NCBI GenBank assembly: GCA_946222995.1 | Contig: CAMIOS010000003.1 | Location: forward strand, 62,001-126,000 | Direction: 5' to 3' | Source of the DNA: an uncultured Enhydrobacter sp. | GTDB taxonomy: Bacteria; Pseudomonadota; Gammaproteobacteria; Pseudomonadales; Moraxellaceae | Length of the DNA: 64,000 nucleotides | Shown here: positions 27,391-35,296 of the stretch, in pieces | How the letters are laid out: the number at the start of each line of letters is the position of its first letter | How positions within the stretch are numbered: position 1 is the first letter of the stretch | Translations under genes and position numbers: made by a program | The notes under the pieces: model-generated | Database searches by the model: none | What the model saw: the letters and a program-made list of their open reading frames with translations, nothing else | What the model was told of the DNA's origin: nothing

Positions 27391-27966
27391 TCAAAAATTA
27401 TTTTTTTGAACTGTCTTGTGCAATTTACTGACATCATAGCCTTGTTGTTTGGCGATGCTCATATATTGATTGTACGTGCTGTCTGACATCGTCGGCGTGC
27501 GTGATAACAGCCATAGATATTTTTGGTTTGGCGTGCCGACAAGGGCGTGTTGGTAGTTATCATCCAATGCCAGTACCCAATAATCCGCCTTGCCAAATGG
27601 TAGCCAACGTAAGCCTTTGGGTAAAAAGGTGACTTTTAGCTTGCTACCATTATCGCCATTTTTAGTGGCTTCGCCGATACTTTGCATCATGTTGCCGTCT
27701 TTGCCCATGCATTGGTTATTAACTTCGACCTTGCCTGTCGGTTTTAAGGTGTAAGTGGCGGTCACATCGCTGGCACAATTACGTTGGAAGAACATCGGCA
27801 AACGGGCGATTTCGTACCATTTCCCCATATAACGGGACAAGTCGACTTGGGCAACAGCAGTAGGTCTCGTAGCGGCTGGGTTTGTATTGGTTTGAGCGTT
27901 GGCTTTTATAGTAAAAATTACTGCGGTGGCGATTAGGCTGATAGTCAATAATTTTTTAGTTGTCAT
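27391..27966 (-). CDS. blc: Lipocalin family protein (Blc-like)
   Basis: A 191-residue periplasmic lipocalin. After a signal peptide (about residues 1-25, KKLLTISLIATAVIFTIKANA) comes the lipocalin signature DLSRYMGKWYEIARLP, then QRNCASDVTATYTL, the VLALDDNYQHALVGTPN strand pair and the C-terminal YLWLLSRTPTMS helix region, exactly in the order of bacterial lipocalin Blc. E. coli Blc is an outer-membrane lipoprotein that binds fatty acids or lysophospholipids; here no lipobox Cys is seen, so it is probably soluble. ATG 27966 is preferred to a GTG three codons upstream. Confidence 0.9.
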   Translation of the reverse strand: MTTKKLLTISLIATAVIFTIKANAQTNTNPAATRPTAVAQVDLSRYMGKWYEIARLPMFFQRNCASDVTATYTLKPTGKVEVNNQCMGKDGNMMQSIGEATKNGDNGSKLKVTFLPKGLRWLPFGKADYWVLALDDNYQHALVGTPNQKYLWLLSRTPTMSDSTYNQYMSIAKQQGYDVSKLHKTVQKNNF

Positions 27967-28079
27967 AGTTTTCACGCCAAATTAACTGTTAAATGATTGA
28001 TTACTTTAGCATTTATCGCTAAAGGTTATGTTGTTAATTTGGGCGAAAAATATCAGGCTTTGTAATATGGATAAGTGAT

Positions 28080-29069
28080 TTAAATATCCTGCAATAGCCT
28101 TATGCCTGCGATACCAAACCCGTTATTTTTCCGAATCTTTTTCAAATTATCTTGCTTTAAACCGCCCAAACCATATACAGGCACATCGCTTGTCTGGGCA
28201 AGTTCAGCAAATTTTTCCCAACCTATGCCTTCGCTTTCAGGATGGGTAGGCGTGGGCAATACAGGCGATAAAAAGCAGCCCATCACAGAATGCGTTTTGG
28301 CAAGTTCATCACAGCCTCTTATACTCTGCTCATCGTGACAACTGGCGAAGTATTTAAGAGGGTTTGGTAACGCTTGCAAATCGTGGTGTACAATTTCTTG
28401 ATGAGTTAAATGAACGATTACATTTGAATTTTCGATTTCATTAACCCTATGTTTTATTTCAAAAAATTTTACTAAAAATGTAATATCAGAACGTAACTTA
28501 TTCATTTGATGGAGTAAGTTTAAATATTGATTGGTGGTACATTGTGGACGAAGATAAAAAAACGCATTTTTAGGCAATTTTTCTTTATAAAAATCCACCC
28601 AATTTTGTTCGTTGGCAAATGCTTGCAATGACTGACTAATAAAAATCACGTCGGGTAATTTTAGCCAATCTAAAATCCGCACATTGGCATCGGGTAACGG
28701 GTAGTTTTTTGTCAATAAATCCGCTTTGCTTACCCATGTTATTATTTGCCCTTCACTCCCCGTTTCGCCTTGTAATTGCTCAAATTGGCTTTGGGTAAAT
28801 TCGATTTTAAAGCAATGCAAAGCCACGGATTTATCCCCATAATCATGGCGAATCACCCCCATTTTAATAATTAAATTTGCCGAGATATCACAACCGATTT
28901 CTTCACAGACTTCTCGGATTAAGCCTTGTTTTGGAGTTTCATTTAATTCGATTTTGCCGCCGATGAATTCGTAGCGCTCTCCTTGGTGTTGGTTAGCGTT
29001 GCGATAGCCGAGTAAGTATTTTTCGCTAAAATGGATAATCGCCACTGCGACATGGATAATTTTTTGCAT
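28080..29069 (-). CDS. mutT: Nudix hydrolase fused to a thiamine phosphate synthase-like domain
   Basis: A 329-residue fusion. Residues 1-130 are a Nudix domain with a complete Nudix box (GGKIELNETP through REVCEEIG, about residues 37-59), the MutT-type pyrophosphohydrolase expected to clear 8-oxo-dGTP. Residues about 150-329 resemble the ThiE/TenI TIM barrel (SPVLPTPTHPESEGIGWEKFAEL in pieces, then PVYGLGGLKQDNLKKI). This two-domain form is known in several gammaproteobacteria. The barrel may be a regulator or a remnant; the thiamine role is not established. The gene stands alone, next to a Fur-controlled hemP transcribed the other way. Confidence 0.85.
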   Translation of the reverse strand: MQKIIHVAVAIIHFSEKYLLGYRNANQHQGERYEFIGGKIELNETPKQGLIREVCEEIGCDISANLIIKMGVIRHDYGDKSVALHCFKIEFTQSQFEQLQGETGSEGQIITWVSKADLLTKNYPLPDANVRILDWLKLPDVIFISQSLQAFANEQNWVDFYKEKLPKNAFFYLRPQCTTNQYLNLLHQMNKLRSDITFLVKFFEIKHRVNEIENSNVIVHLTHQEIVHHDLQALPNPLKYFASCHDEQSIRGCDELAKTHSVMGCFLSPVLPTPTHPESEGIGWEKFAELAQTSDVPVYGLGGLKQDNLKKIRKNNGFGIAGIRLLQDI

Positions 29070-29098
29070 AAGTTTTCCAAAATTTTTTGCTACAAATA

Positions 29099-29127
29099 TT
29101 GACAGCTATCAAAATATAAATGATAAT
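29099..29127 (+). promoter_or_regulatory. Promoter of hemP
   Basis: TTGACA (29099-29104) and GATAAT (29122-29127) are 17 bases apart, a near-consensus sigma-70 promoter. Its -10 element lies inside the Fur box, so bound Fur would block RNA polymerase. Confidence 0.75.
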
Positions 29128-29134
29128 CATTATC
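29116..29134 (+). promoter_or_regulatory. Fur box
   Basis: The core TGATAATCATTATC is an almost exact copy of the E. coli Fur consensus (16 of 19 positions by hand). It overlaps the hemP -10, indicating iron-dependent repression of hemP. Confidence 0.8.
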
Positions 29135-29178
29135 AATTAAAACATCTTTGATCAATCATACCCAGACCGGAGCAAGCC

Positions 29179-29355
29179 ATGCATCACTTACTCAATCCAA
29201 CTTTTAGCAGCCATTTTTCTACCAGTCATACAACTTTTCCAACGTTACATTCCAGTCATTTATTTGCCTTAACCAAAGAAATCCGTATTCAACATGCAGG
29301 CGAGGAATATCGCTTGCGTCTAACCCGTAATAACCGATTGATTTTGACAAAATAG
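29179..29355 (+). CDS. hemP: Hemin uptake protein HemP
   Basis: A 58-residue small gene. The C-terminal half reads EIRIQHAGEEYRLRLTR then NNRLILTK, the defining HemP pattern (HxGxxYxLRxTRxxKLILTK in the family). HemP is a Fur-controlled small protein found beside haem receptor genes; in Burkholderia a homologue is reported as a DNA-binding activator of the haem receptor gene. ATG 29179 is preceded by GGAG with good spacing, by a strong promoter and by a Fur box. Unlike most hemP genes it is followed by a terminator and not by a TonB receptor. Confidence is high because gene, ribosome site, promoter, operator and terminator agree. Confidence 0.88.
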   Translation: MHHLLNPTFSSHFSTSHTTFPTLHSSHLFALTKEIRIQHAGEEYRLRLTRNNRLILTK

Positions 29356-29389
29356 AGATGAATCAAGTAATCTGTTGTATATCAACCAA

Positions 29390-29420
29390 AAGCCAAGTTT
29401 ACTTGCAACTTGGCCTTTTT
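29390..29420 (+). terminator. Intrinsic terminator after hemP
   Basis: GCCAAGTT (29392-29399) pairs with AACTTGGC (29407-29414), then five or more T residues. With the promoter, it defines a single-gene hemP transcript of about 280 bases. Confidence 0.8.
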
Positions 29421-29447
29421 AATGGGTGTCATTGTCAGCATTTCGTA

Positions 29448-30002
29448 TTAGGCTTCAATAAATTTAAAAAAATGCTCTTTGTAGTGGCGTAACTCTCGAA
29501 TTGAATCGCGAATATCATCGAGTGCCAGATGGCTGCCCTTTTTCTCAAAACTCGTTAAAATATCAGGTCGCCAGCGATACGCCAATTCTTTAACAGTCGA
29601 TACATCTAGATTGCGATAATGAAAAAATCGCTCAAGCTGTGGCATTTGTCGAGCCAAAAAGCGGCGGTCTTGACAAATTGAGTTGCCACACATGGGTGAC
29701 CGTCCTGCTTCCACATACTTTGCTAAAAAGGCGATAGTTTCACTTTCAGCTTGCTCAAGGGTAATACTGCTGCGGCGGATACGGTCAATCAAGCCTGATT
29801 GTCCATGTTGGCGCGTGTTCCAATCATCCATACCGTTGAGTACTGTATCGGGGGTTTTGATGGCAAAGACAGGGCCTTCTGCTAAAATATTAAGGTCGCT
29901 ATCGGTGATGATAGTGGCGATTTCGATAATGGTATCGCTCATTGTGTTCAGCCCCGTCATTTCTAGGTCAATCCAAATCAAGTTTTTTTTATCTATTGCC
30001 AT
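29448..30002 (-). CDS. orn: Oligoribonuclease
   Basis: A 184-residue DEDDh 3'-5' exonuclease that degrades RNA dinucleotides and pGpG to mononucleotides, essential in many gammaproteobacteria. The family pattern is complete: WIDLEMTGL (Asp and Glu), an Asn/Asp block around CGNSICQDRRF, and HLALDDIRDSI (His and Asp of motif III). Length is typical (about 180). It is divergent from rsgA, the gene pairing found across gammaproteobacteria, with about 150 bases between them for both promoters. Confidence 0.96.
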   Translation of the reverse strand: MAIDKKNLIWIDLEMTGLNTMSDTIIEIATIITDSDLNILAEGPVFAIKTPDTVLNGMDDWNTRQHGQSGLIDRIRRSSITLEQAESETIAFLAKYVEAGRSPMCGNSICQDRRFLARQMPQLERFFHYRNLDVSTVKELAYRWRPDILTSFEKKGSHLALDDIRDSIRELRHYKEHFFKFIEA

Positions 30003-30152
30003 ATATCACTCTTTTAATATCGATTACAAATTAGCCGTCATCTTAACAGATTTTCACGCTAAAATAGGGGTTTATTTTTTCAATTCTGTTTTTAAAATAC
30101 GCTCAAATCTATTAGGAAATGCGATGGTAATATCAAATCTTATAGGCAGCAT

Positions 30153-31217
30153 ATGGCTTTGATTCGTAAACGCAAGCTCACCGACCAACAAACCCGCCGT
30201 ATCGCCAAACAACAAAAACATGGTCAAGCGGTGGATGACCAAACCTTGATGAACGGCATTGTGATTGCCAATTATGGCAAGCAACTTGAAGTCCAAGCCA
30301 CCTCCCTACCCGAATTGATTCCCGAAAAACCGACAGTCGCTGAGGGCGAGCCTGAGCCATTTTGGCAGCCGATTACGTTGCATAGCGTGTGGCGATGTCA
30401 TACCCGCACCAATTTACCGCTGATCGCCACAGGGGATAAGGTGCGATTTACCGCCGACCCTAACACAGGGCTTGGGCGGATTGAAGCGATTTATGACCGT
30501 AGTAGTATTATCAATCGCCCCGACCGTTACCACAAATTAAAACCCATTGCCAGCAATGTGGATATTTTAGCCATCGTGTTTGCGCCCTTGCCTGCCCCAT
30601 CCGCTCAATTAATTGACCGTTATTTGGTGGCGTGCCATTATTCACAAATCACGCCTTTATTAATCTTAAATAAAGCCGATTTGCTCGCTGACCCTGCGCT
30701 GCAATCAGCCCAAACGTTATTACAGTCCTATGCCAATTTGGGTTATGACACGCTTATTACCCAATCAGACGGTGATTTAAGTGAATTAAAAGCTCGATTA
30801 CATGGCAAAAAAGTCATCTTTGCCGGACAATCGGGCGTGGGCAAAAGTAGCTTGATTAATCAATTAATGCCGCACTCGCAGCAGTTGGTCAATGACATCT
30901 CGGCCATCTCGCAACTGGGACAACATACCACCACCACCAGCCGACTGTTGGCATTTGACCCGATAGATTTGAGCCAAGGGGCGGTGATTGATACCCCAGG
31001 TATTCGTGAGTATGGGCTTTGGCACTTGGATAAAGACGATATTTTGGCGGGCTTTATTGAGCTTGCTCCGTTGGCTGGTGAATGTCGCTTTCGAGATTGC
31101 CAACACACCGCCAGCACACCCGGCTGTGCCCTGTGGCAAGCTGTGGCAGATGGCGAGGTATCCGCCAATCGGGTAGAAAATTTGGTGACCTTACAACAAG
31201 AAACCCAAGCGTTTTAA
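30153..31217 (+). CDS. rsgA: Small ribosomal subunit biogenesis GTPase RsgA
   Basis: A 354-residue circularly permuted GTPase that checks late 30S maturation. An N-terminal OB-fold (about 70-130) is followed by G4 NKADL, G1 GQSGVGKSS, G2 TTTSR and G3 DTPGIREYGLW in the permuted order. The zinc-binding finger near the C-terminus has CRFRDCQHTASTPGC. The N-terminal basic tail (RKRKLTDQQTRRIAKQQ) is typical. The start ATG 30153 has AGGC upstream. Divergent orn supports the assignment. Confidence 0.96.
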   Translation: MALIRKRKLTDQQTRRIAKQQKHGQAVDDQTLMNGIVIANYGKQLEVQATSLPELIPEKPTVAEGEPEPFWQPITLHSVWRCHTRTNLPLIATGDKVRFTADPNTGLGRIEAIYDRSSIINRPDRYHKLKPIASNVDILAIVFAPLPAPSAQLIDRYLVACHYSQITPLLILNKADLLADPALQSAQTLLQSYANLGYDTLITQSDGDLSELKARLHGKKVIFAGQSGVGKSSLINQLMPHSQQLVNDISAISQLGQHTTTTSRLLAFDPIDLSQGAVIDTPGIREYGLWHLDKDDILAGFIELAPLAGECRFRDCQHTASTPGCALWQAVADGEVSANRVENLVTLQQETQAF

Positions 31218-31339
31218 GCGAAAAGAATTGGAATAATTCGTCATTCGCAAAATTGCACAATTACCGTTATAATAGCCCGCAAACTTTTTTATATATTTAA
31301 TACTTGAAGGCTTAATAGCCACTACGCAAGGGGGTTGAT

Positions 31340-31765
31340 TTGGAACGTTGGCTAGAATTTATGGGACATCATCCCTTTTTATTCGGCACGATGTTAGTGC
31401 TGATTATTTTGTTTTTTATGATGGAAAATAAACGAGGCGGCAAAAAAATTAGCCCCAACCAAGTCGGATTGATGGTCAATAATGACAATGCCCAACTGAT
31501 CGATATCCGCCCCAAGAAAGACTTTGACAAAGGCTATATCCAAGGCAGCCGCAATATTCCCTTTACTGAACTTGCCAAACATGTTGAGAGTTTACGGCAA
31601 TCTGAGCGTCCGACCATTATTATTTGTCAAATGGGCATGACTGCAGGCACCGCAGTTGCCATGATTGGTAAAGACAATGTGTATCGCCTAGATGGTGGCA
31701 TCGCCAATTGGCAAGCAGCAGGGCTACCATTGGTGACTGAAAGGGTTGTTAATACCAAAAAATAA
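31340..31765 (+). CDS. yibN: Membrane-anchored rhodanese-like protein (YibN-like)
   Basis: A 141-residue protein: one N-terminal membrane segment (about 8-28, HHPFLFGTMLVLIILFFMM) and a cytoplasmic rhodanese domain (about 45-135) with LIDIRPKKDFDKGYI, IICQMGMTAG (active-site Cys) and RLDGGIANWQAAGLP. The start is TTG 31340, placed 5 bases after AAGGGGG; its N-terminus then aligns with YibN (ending LEFMGHHP). An ATG at 31361 would cut into that block. It precedes grxC and secB, the same order yibN-grxC-secB as in enterobacteria, linked to Sec-dependent export and thiol chemistry. Sulfurtransferase substrate unknown. Confidence 0.85.
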   Translation: MERWLEFMGHHPFLFGTMLVLIILFFMMENKRGGKKISPNQVGLMVNNDNAQLIDIRPKKDFDKGYIQGSRNIPFTELAKHVESLRQSERPTIIICQMGMTAGTAVAMIGKDNVYRLDGGIANWQAAGLPLVTERVVNTKK

Positions 31766-31905
31766 CTGGGTGTGTTTTTATTGACCATTGAAATTTTTGT
31801 CCTTAGCCTTATTTAATAATTTAATAAACAGTCAATTATCGGTAGTACAGTTATTTTTTTATATCAGTTTTAATAAATTTATGATAAAAATTGAAGGATA
31901 ATAAT

Positions 31906-32166
31906 ATGGCAAATGTCACCCTTTATACTACCCCAACTTGCCCGTATTGTATGCGTGCCAAAATGCTCTTAGACAATAAAGCCGTGGATTTTGAGGAAAT
32001 TAGCTATCATAGTCTGTCCAATGACGACCGCCAAGCTTTGGCGCAAAAAACCAATAATTACCGAACCGTGCCGCAAATTTTTATTGGGGAGACGTTTATT
32101 GGTGGTTATGACCAATTAGCCGCCTTAGAGCGCAGTGGCAAATTAGATACTATGTTGTCTAATTAA
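31906..32166 (+). CDS. grxC: Glutaredoxin 3
   Basis: An 86-residue glutaredoxin that uses glutathione to reduce protein disulfides. The dithiol active site CPYC is at residues 11-14, and TVPQIFIGETFIGGYDQL carries the cis-Pro and the GG glutathione-binding motif. Length matches E. coli Grx3 (83). ATG 31906 lies after an AAGGATAATA leader; an ATG five codons earlier is possible but has weaker support. Middle gene of the yibN-grxC-secB neighbourhood. Confidence 0.95.
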   Translation: MANVTLYTTPTCPYCMRAKMLLDNKAVDFEEISYHSLSNDDRQALAQKTNNYRTVPQIFIGETFIGGYDQLAALERSGKLDTMLSN

Positions 32167-32334
32167 GTTAGCTAGTTAATGTGTTAGTATTTTACAGTCT
32201 AAGTCACTGTCAGTTGGAATTCATGCAGGGTTATCGGAAAAAACTGTGATTAGCCTGCATTTAATTATATAATTTTTGCAGTTTTTTATGTTAATGGTTG
32301 TAATAAACTTTTAGCTAAATATTGAGGAGTTAGT

Positions 32335-32769
32335 ATGTCAGATGAACAAAATTTGCCACAATTGGCATTAGAGCGTATTTACGTCAAAGATATGTCATTA
32401 GAAGTGCCAGGGGCAGAAGTATTTACCCGTGAGTGGCAGCCAGAGCTTGACATTAACCTATCGAGCAGTGCTGAAAAATTGGATGATGAGCATTACCAAA
32501 TCGTTTTAACGGTAAATGTTACTGCCAATAATGGCGGCTCCCCAGCTTTTATTGCAGAAGTACACCAAGCGGGTATTTTTATGCTGCAAAACATCCCAGA
32601 AGACCAACTGAGTGCGATTTTAGGGGCGTATTGCCCAAATGTATTGTTCCCTTACGCACGTGAGGTGGTCAGTGATATCGTAACTCGTGGTAGCTTCCCA
32701 CAATTATTGCTTGCCCCAGTTAATTTTGACCAAGCCTATCAACAAACCATTGAACAGCAAAATGGCTAA
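32335..32769 (+). CDS. secB: Protein-export chaperone SecB
   Basis: A 144-residue tetrameric chaperone that keeps precursors unfolded and passes them to SecA. Recognised by LALERIYVKDMSLEVPGA near the N-terminus, the HYQIVLTVNVTA strand, QAGIFMLQNI, and LGAYCPNVLFPYAREVVSDIVTRGSFPQLLLAPVNF in the usual SecB order (pieces listed). ATG 32335 has GAGG upstream. Followed by a terminator, so it ends the yibN-grxC-secB neighbourhood, though gaps of about 140-170 bases between those genes allow separate promoters. Confidence 0.96.
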   Translation: MSDEQNLPQLALERIYVKDMSLEVPGAEVFTREWQPELDINLSSSAEKLDDEHYQIVLTVNVTANNGGSPAFIAEVHQAGIFMLQNIPEDQLSAILGAYCPNVLFPYAREVVSDIVTRGSFPQLLLAPVNFDQAYQQTIEQQNG

Positions 32770-32790
32770 TTACCAGTAACCGCTGTTATT

Positions 32791-32826
32791 AAAAGTCCTT
32801 GACACTTTGTTAAGGGCTTTTTTTTG
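32791..32826 (+). terminator. Intrinsic terminator after secB
   Basis: AAAGTCCTT (32792-32800) pairs with AAGGGCTTT (32812-32820, one G-T pair) and is followed by more than six T residues, about 20 bases after the secB stop. Confidence 0.7.
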
Positions 32827-32885
32827 GAGGAAATTTTATAGCAGTGCGGCACTTTTAAATAAAATAACACTAATAAGGATTAAAC

Positions 32886-33653
32886 ATGCCAACGATAACT
32901 CAGCAAGTGGTATGCGTGACAGGGGGCGCAAAGCGCATTGGTAAAGCGATTGTTGAAACCTTTCATCAAGCAGGGTTTAATGTCATTATTCATTATCAAG
33001 CCAGTGAACATGAGGCAACGTTGTTGGCTCAAGCTTGTAATCAACAACGACCCAACTCTGCCAAAATTATACAAGGTGATTTAACCGAGCTAAACAACTT
33101 GAATAAGCTGGCGGGACAAATTGCCGATTGCTTTGGACGGCTGGATGTGCTGGTACATAATGCGTCGCGTTTTTTTGCCACACCATTTGGGCAAATTAAC
33201 GAGAAAGATTGGCAAAATTTAATCCATTCTAACGCTAAAGCCCCGCTGTTTTTGACGCAGGCGGTTTTACCTCTTTTAACGCACTCAAAAGGCAAGGTGG
33301 TGAGTATTTTAGATATTCATGCGGATAATCATCCGTTCGCTGGTTATAGTGTGTATAACATGGCAAAAGCGGCGCATCGTACCCTAGTGCAGTCGCTTGC
33401 GTTAGAGTTAGCTCCGAGGATTCGGGTCAATGGCGTTGCACCCGGCGTTAATATTTTGCCTGCAAAACATAGTGAGCAGGCCCTTAATGATGAACAATTA
33501 CAGGCAATTTTACGCAGTATCCCGCTACAGCGAGTCGGTGAGCCGCAAGATATTGCACAAGCGGTATTATTTTTGGCAACTGCCCCATATATCACAGGAC
33601 AGGTCATAACGGTGGATGGGGGACGTAGTTTAACGCTCGCTGGCAGCCTATAA
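32886..33653 (+). CDS. SDR-family pteridine reductase
   Basis: A 255-residue short-chain dehydrogenase/reductase. The cofactor motif is TGGAKRIGKAI, the pteridine-reductase version of TGxxxGIG, with NADPH preferred. NAS (DVLVHNASRF), SILDIHADN and the catalytic YSVYNMAKAAH (Tyr-x3-Lys) follow. The Asp in place of the usual catalytic Ser fits the PTR1-like group that reduces dihydrofolate, dihydrobiopterin or dihydromonapterin. FolM of E. coli is the nearest well-known type. ATG 32886 has AAGGATTAAAC upstream. It converges with the HtrA-type protease gene, leaving only a few bases between stops. Confidence 0.85.
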   Translation: MPTITQQVVCVTGGAKRIGKAIVETFHQAGFNVIIHYQASEHEATLLAQACNQQRPNSAKIIQGDLTELNNLNKLAGQIADCFGRLDVLVHNASRFFATPFGQINEKDWQNLIHSNAKAPLFLTQAVLPLLTHSKGKVVSILDIHADNHPFAGYSVYNMAKAAHRTLVQSLALELAPRIRVNGVAPGVNILPAKHSEQALNDEQLQAILRSIPLQRVGEPQDIAQAVLFLATAPYITGQVITVDGGRSLTLAGSL

Positions 33654-33660
33654 ACTGCTT

Positions 33661-35079
33661 TTATTGTCGATTCAGTAAATCCAATAACTCTTTGGGGATT
33701 TGCTCATGGTGGCTATGTTTATCTTGACCCAATTTATTTTGTGGGTTTGGCACATTAAATGGTAGGTTGTTTGAGTCATCTTGTTCTTGGTTTGGAGTTT
33801 GGTCTTGGCTCTGGTCTTGATGCTGGTCTTGATAGCGTTCTTGAATCAAGGCGTCTTGTGGCTCACGCTCGCCTAAAGTTACTTTTATATGAGTTTGGGT
33901 CGTGCCTCGCTGTACCAACAAATCAATGGGGGTGTTAGGTAATTTGCGAGCGACCAATTGAATTAAAGTATTGGCATCATCGACGGTTTGCCCATCCATT
34001 GATAAGATAATATCGCCTTTTTGCATACCTGATTTGGCAGCCGGTCCGGCTTTTAACACGCTCATAACTTCCACGCCCTGACTGGTCTGTAAGTTAGTGG
34101 GGTCTTTTTCGTTGCTTTGTAATTCAATGCCTAGCCAACCACGACGGACTTTGCCTTCTTTGATTAAGCTTTGCATAACATATTCGATAATGTTGGTTGG
34201 AATGGCAAAGCCGATCCCCATCGAGCCACCCGACCGAGAAAAAATGGCCGTATTAATACCGACCAGTTGACCATACGCATCAATGAGTGCGCCACCTGAG
34301 TTACCTGGATTAATCGCCGCATCGGTTTGGATAAAATCTTCTACCGTATTGATACCCAATCCAGAGCGGCCTGTCGCCGAGATAATGCCTTGGGTGACCG
34401 TTTGACCGACCCCAAATGGGTTGCCAATCGCGAGTACCACATCCCCGACTTCGGTTGGTTTTTCTTTAAATCCCAATGGCTTTAAGCCTGTCAAATCCAC
34501 TTTGATCACCGCCAAATCGCTCTCTGGATCACTACCAATCAATTTAGCAGCCGCTTTGCGCCCGTCATTGAGCATCACAACAATATTGTCCGCTTTGGCA
34601 ATCACATGGGCATTGGTTATAATGTAGCCATCTTGCGACACAATCACGCCTGAACCTAGGCTGGTATTATCCTCTTCATTTGGCACACCGCCATATTGCT
34701 CAAAAAAACGCCGCAAAGCAGGGTCATTCATGTAAGGGTGTTGCTCTACTTTTTGGGTAGTATAGATATTGACCACTGATTGGGCAGCGACCGCCACAGC
34801 GTTATGATAAGACACAACATCTTTTTGATTTTTTAGTGTTTCAGTAGCAACAGGATTGGGCTTGGGCGGTTGCCAATTTGTAGTATTTACCGCAGGTTCG
34901 CGCTTTTGAAAATCAAAATTGCCCTGCGTCCATAGCCATAACCCTGCCAAGAGCAAAATGGTAAGCAAACACCACGGTAGAATGAGCAGTAATTTATTAG
35001 GCTTGCGATAAGTGATAGGGGTTGTAGTTGTTTGGCGGGCGGGCGGTTTTGGCAAATTATCGGCTGGTTGCTCTGACAT
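33661..35079 (-). CDS. HtrA-family serine protease, membrane-anchored, one PDZ domain (DegS/AlgW-like)
   Basis: A 472-residue periplasmic S1C protease. A short cytoplasmic N-terminus is followed by one membrane anchor (about 28-50, LLLILPWCLLTILLLAG), then the trypsin-like domain with the triad His (YIITNAHVIAK), Asp (ESDLAVIKV) and Ser (PGNSGGALID), and one PDZ domain (about 300-390). A Gln/Asp-rich tail (HQDQSQDQTP-type, about 405-450) is unusual. One PDZ plus an anchor is the layout of DegS/AlgW, the regulators that start sigma-E activation, rather than two-PDZ DegP. Role in the envelope stress response is inferred from that layout. Confidence 0.88.
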   Translation of the reverse strand: MSEQPADNLPKPPARQTTTTPITYRKPNKLLLILPWCLLTILLLAGLWLWTQGNFDFQKREPAVNTTNWQPPKPNPVATETLKNQKDVVSYHNAVAVAAQSVVNIYTTQKVEQHPYMNDPALRRFFEQYGGVPNEEDNTSLGSGVIVSQDGYIITNAHVIAKADNIVVMLNDGRKAAAKLIGSDPESDLAVIKVDLTGLKPLGFKEKPTEVGDVVLAIGNPFGVGQTVTQGIISATGRSGLGINTVEDFIQTDAAINPGNSGGALIDAYGQLVGINTAIFSRSGGSMGIGFAIPTNIIEYVMQSLIKEGKVRRGWLGIELQSNEKDPTNLQTSQGVEVMSVLKAGPAAKSGMQKGDIILSMDGQTVDDANTLIQLVARKLPNTPIDLLVQRGTTQTHIKVTLGEREPQDALIQERYQDQHQDQSQDQTPNQEQDDSNNLPFNVPNPQNKLGQDKHSHHEQIPKELLDLLNRQ

Positions 35080-35252
35080 GGGTATCTCTAAGGGTTTAAA
35101 TAAGCGGTATTAACTAATGCGGATAATAAATAGTAAGCTAAGTAAAATTTAGCAAATGAAGTTTAACATTATTAAAAAATCAACGGCAAAAGTTTTATCA
35201 GTGAAAATGTATCAAATTTAACACGATTCTTTCTAGCTAACCAAAAAAACAA

Positions 35253-35287
35253 TAAAAAGGCCAGACGTGATCGTCTGACCTTTTTTA
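35253..35287 (-). terminator. Intrinsic terminator after lysS
   Basis: AAAAAGGCCAGACG pairs with CGTCTGACCTTTTT (one mismatch) around a four-base loop, giving a long GC-rich stem flanked by A and T tracts, just after the lysS stop at 35297. Confidence 0.85.
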
Positions 35288-35296
35288 GCAAGCAGG

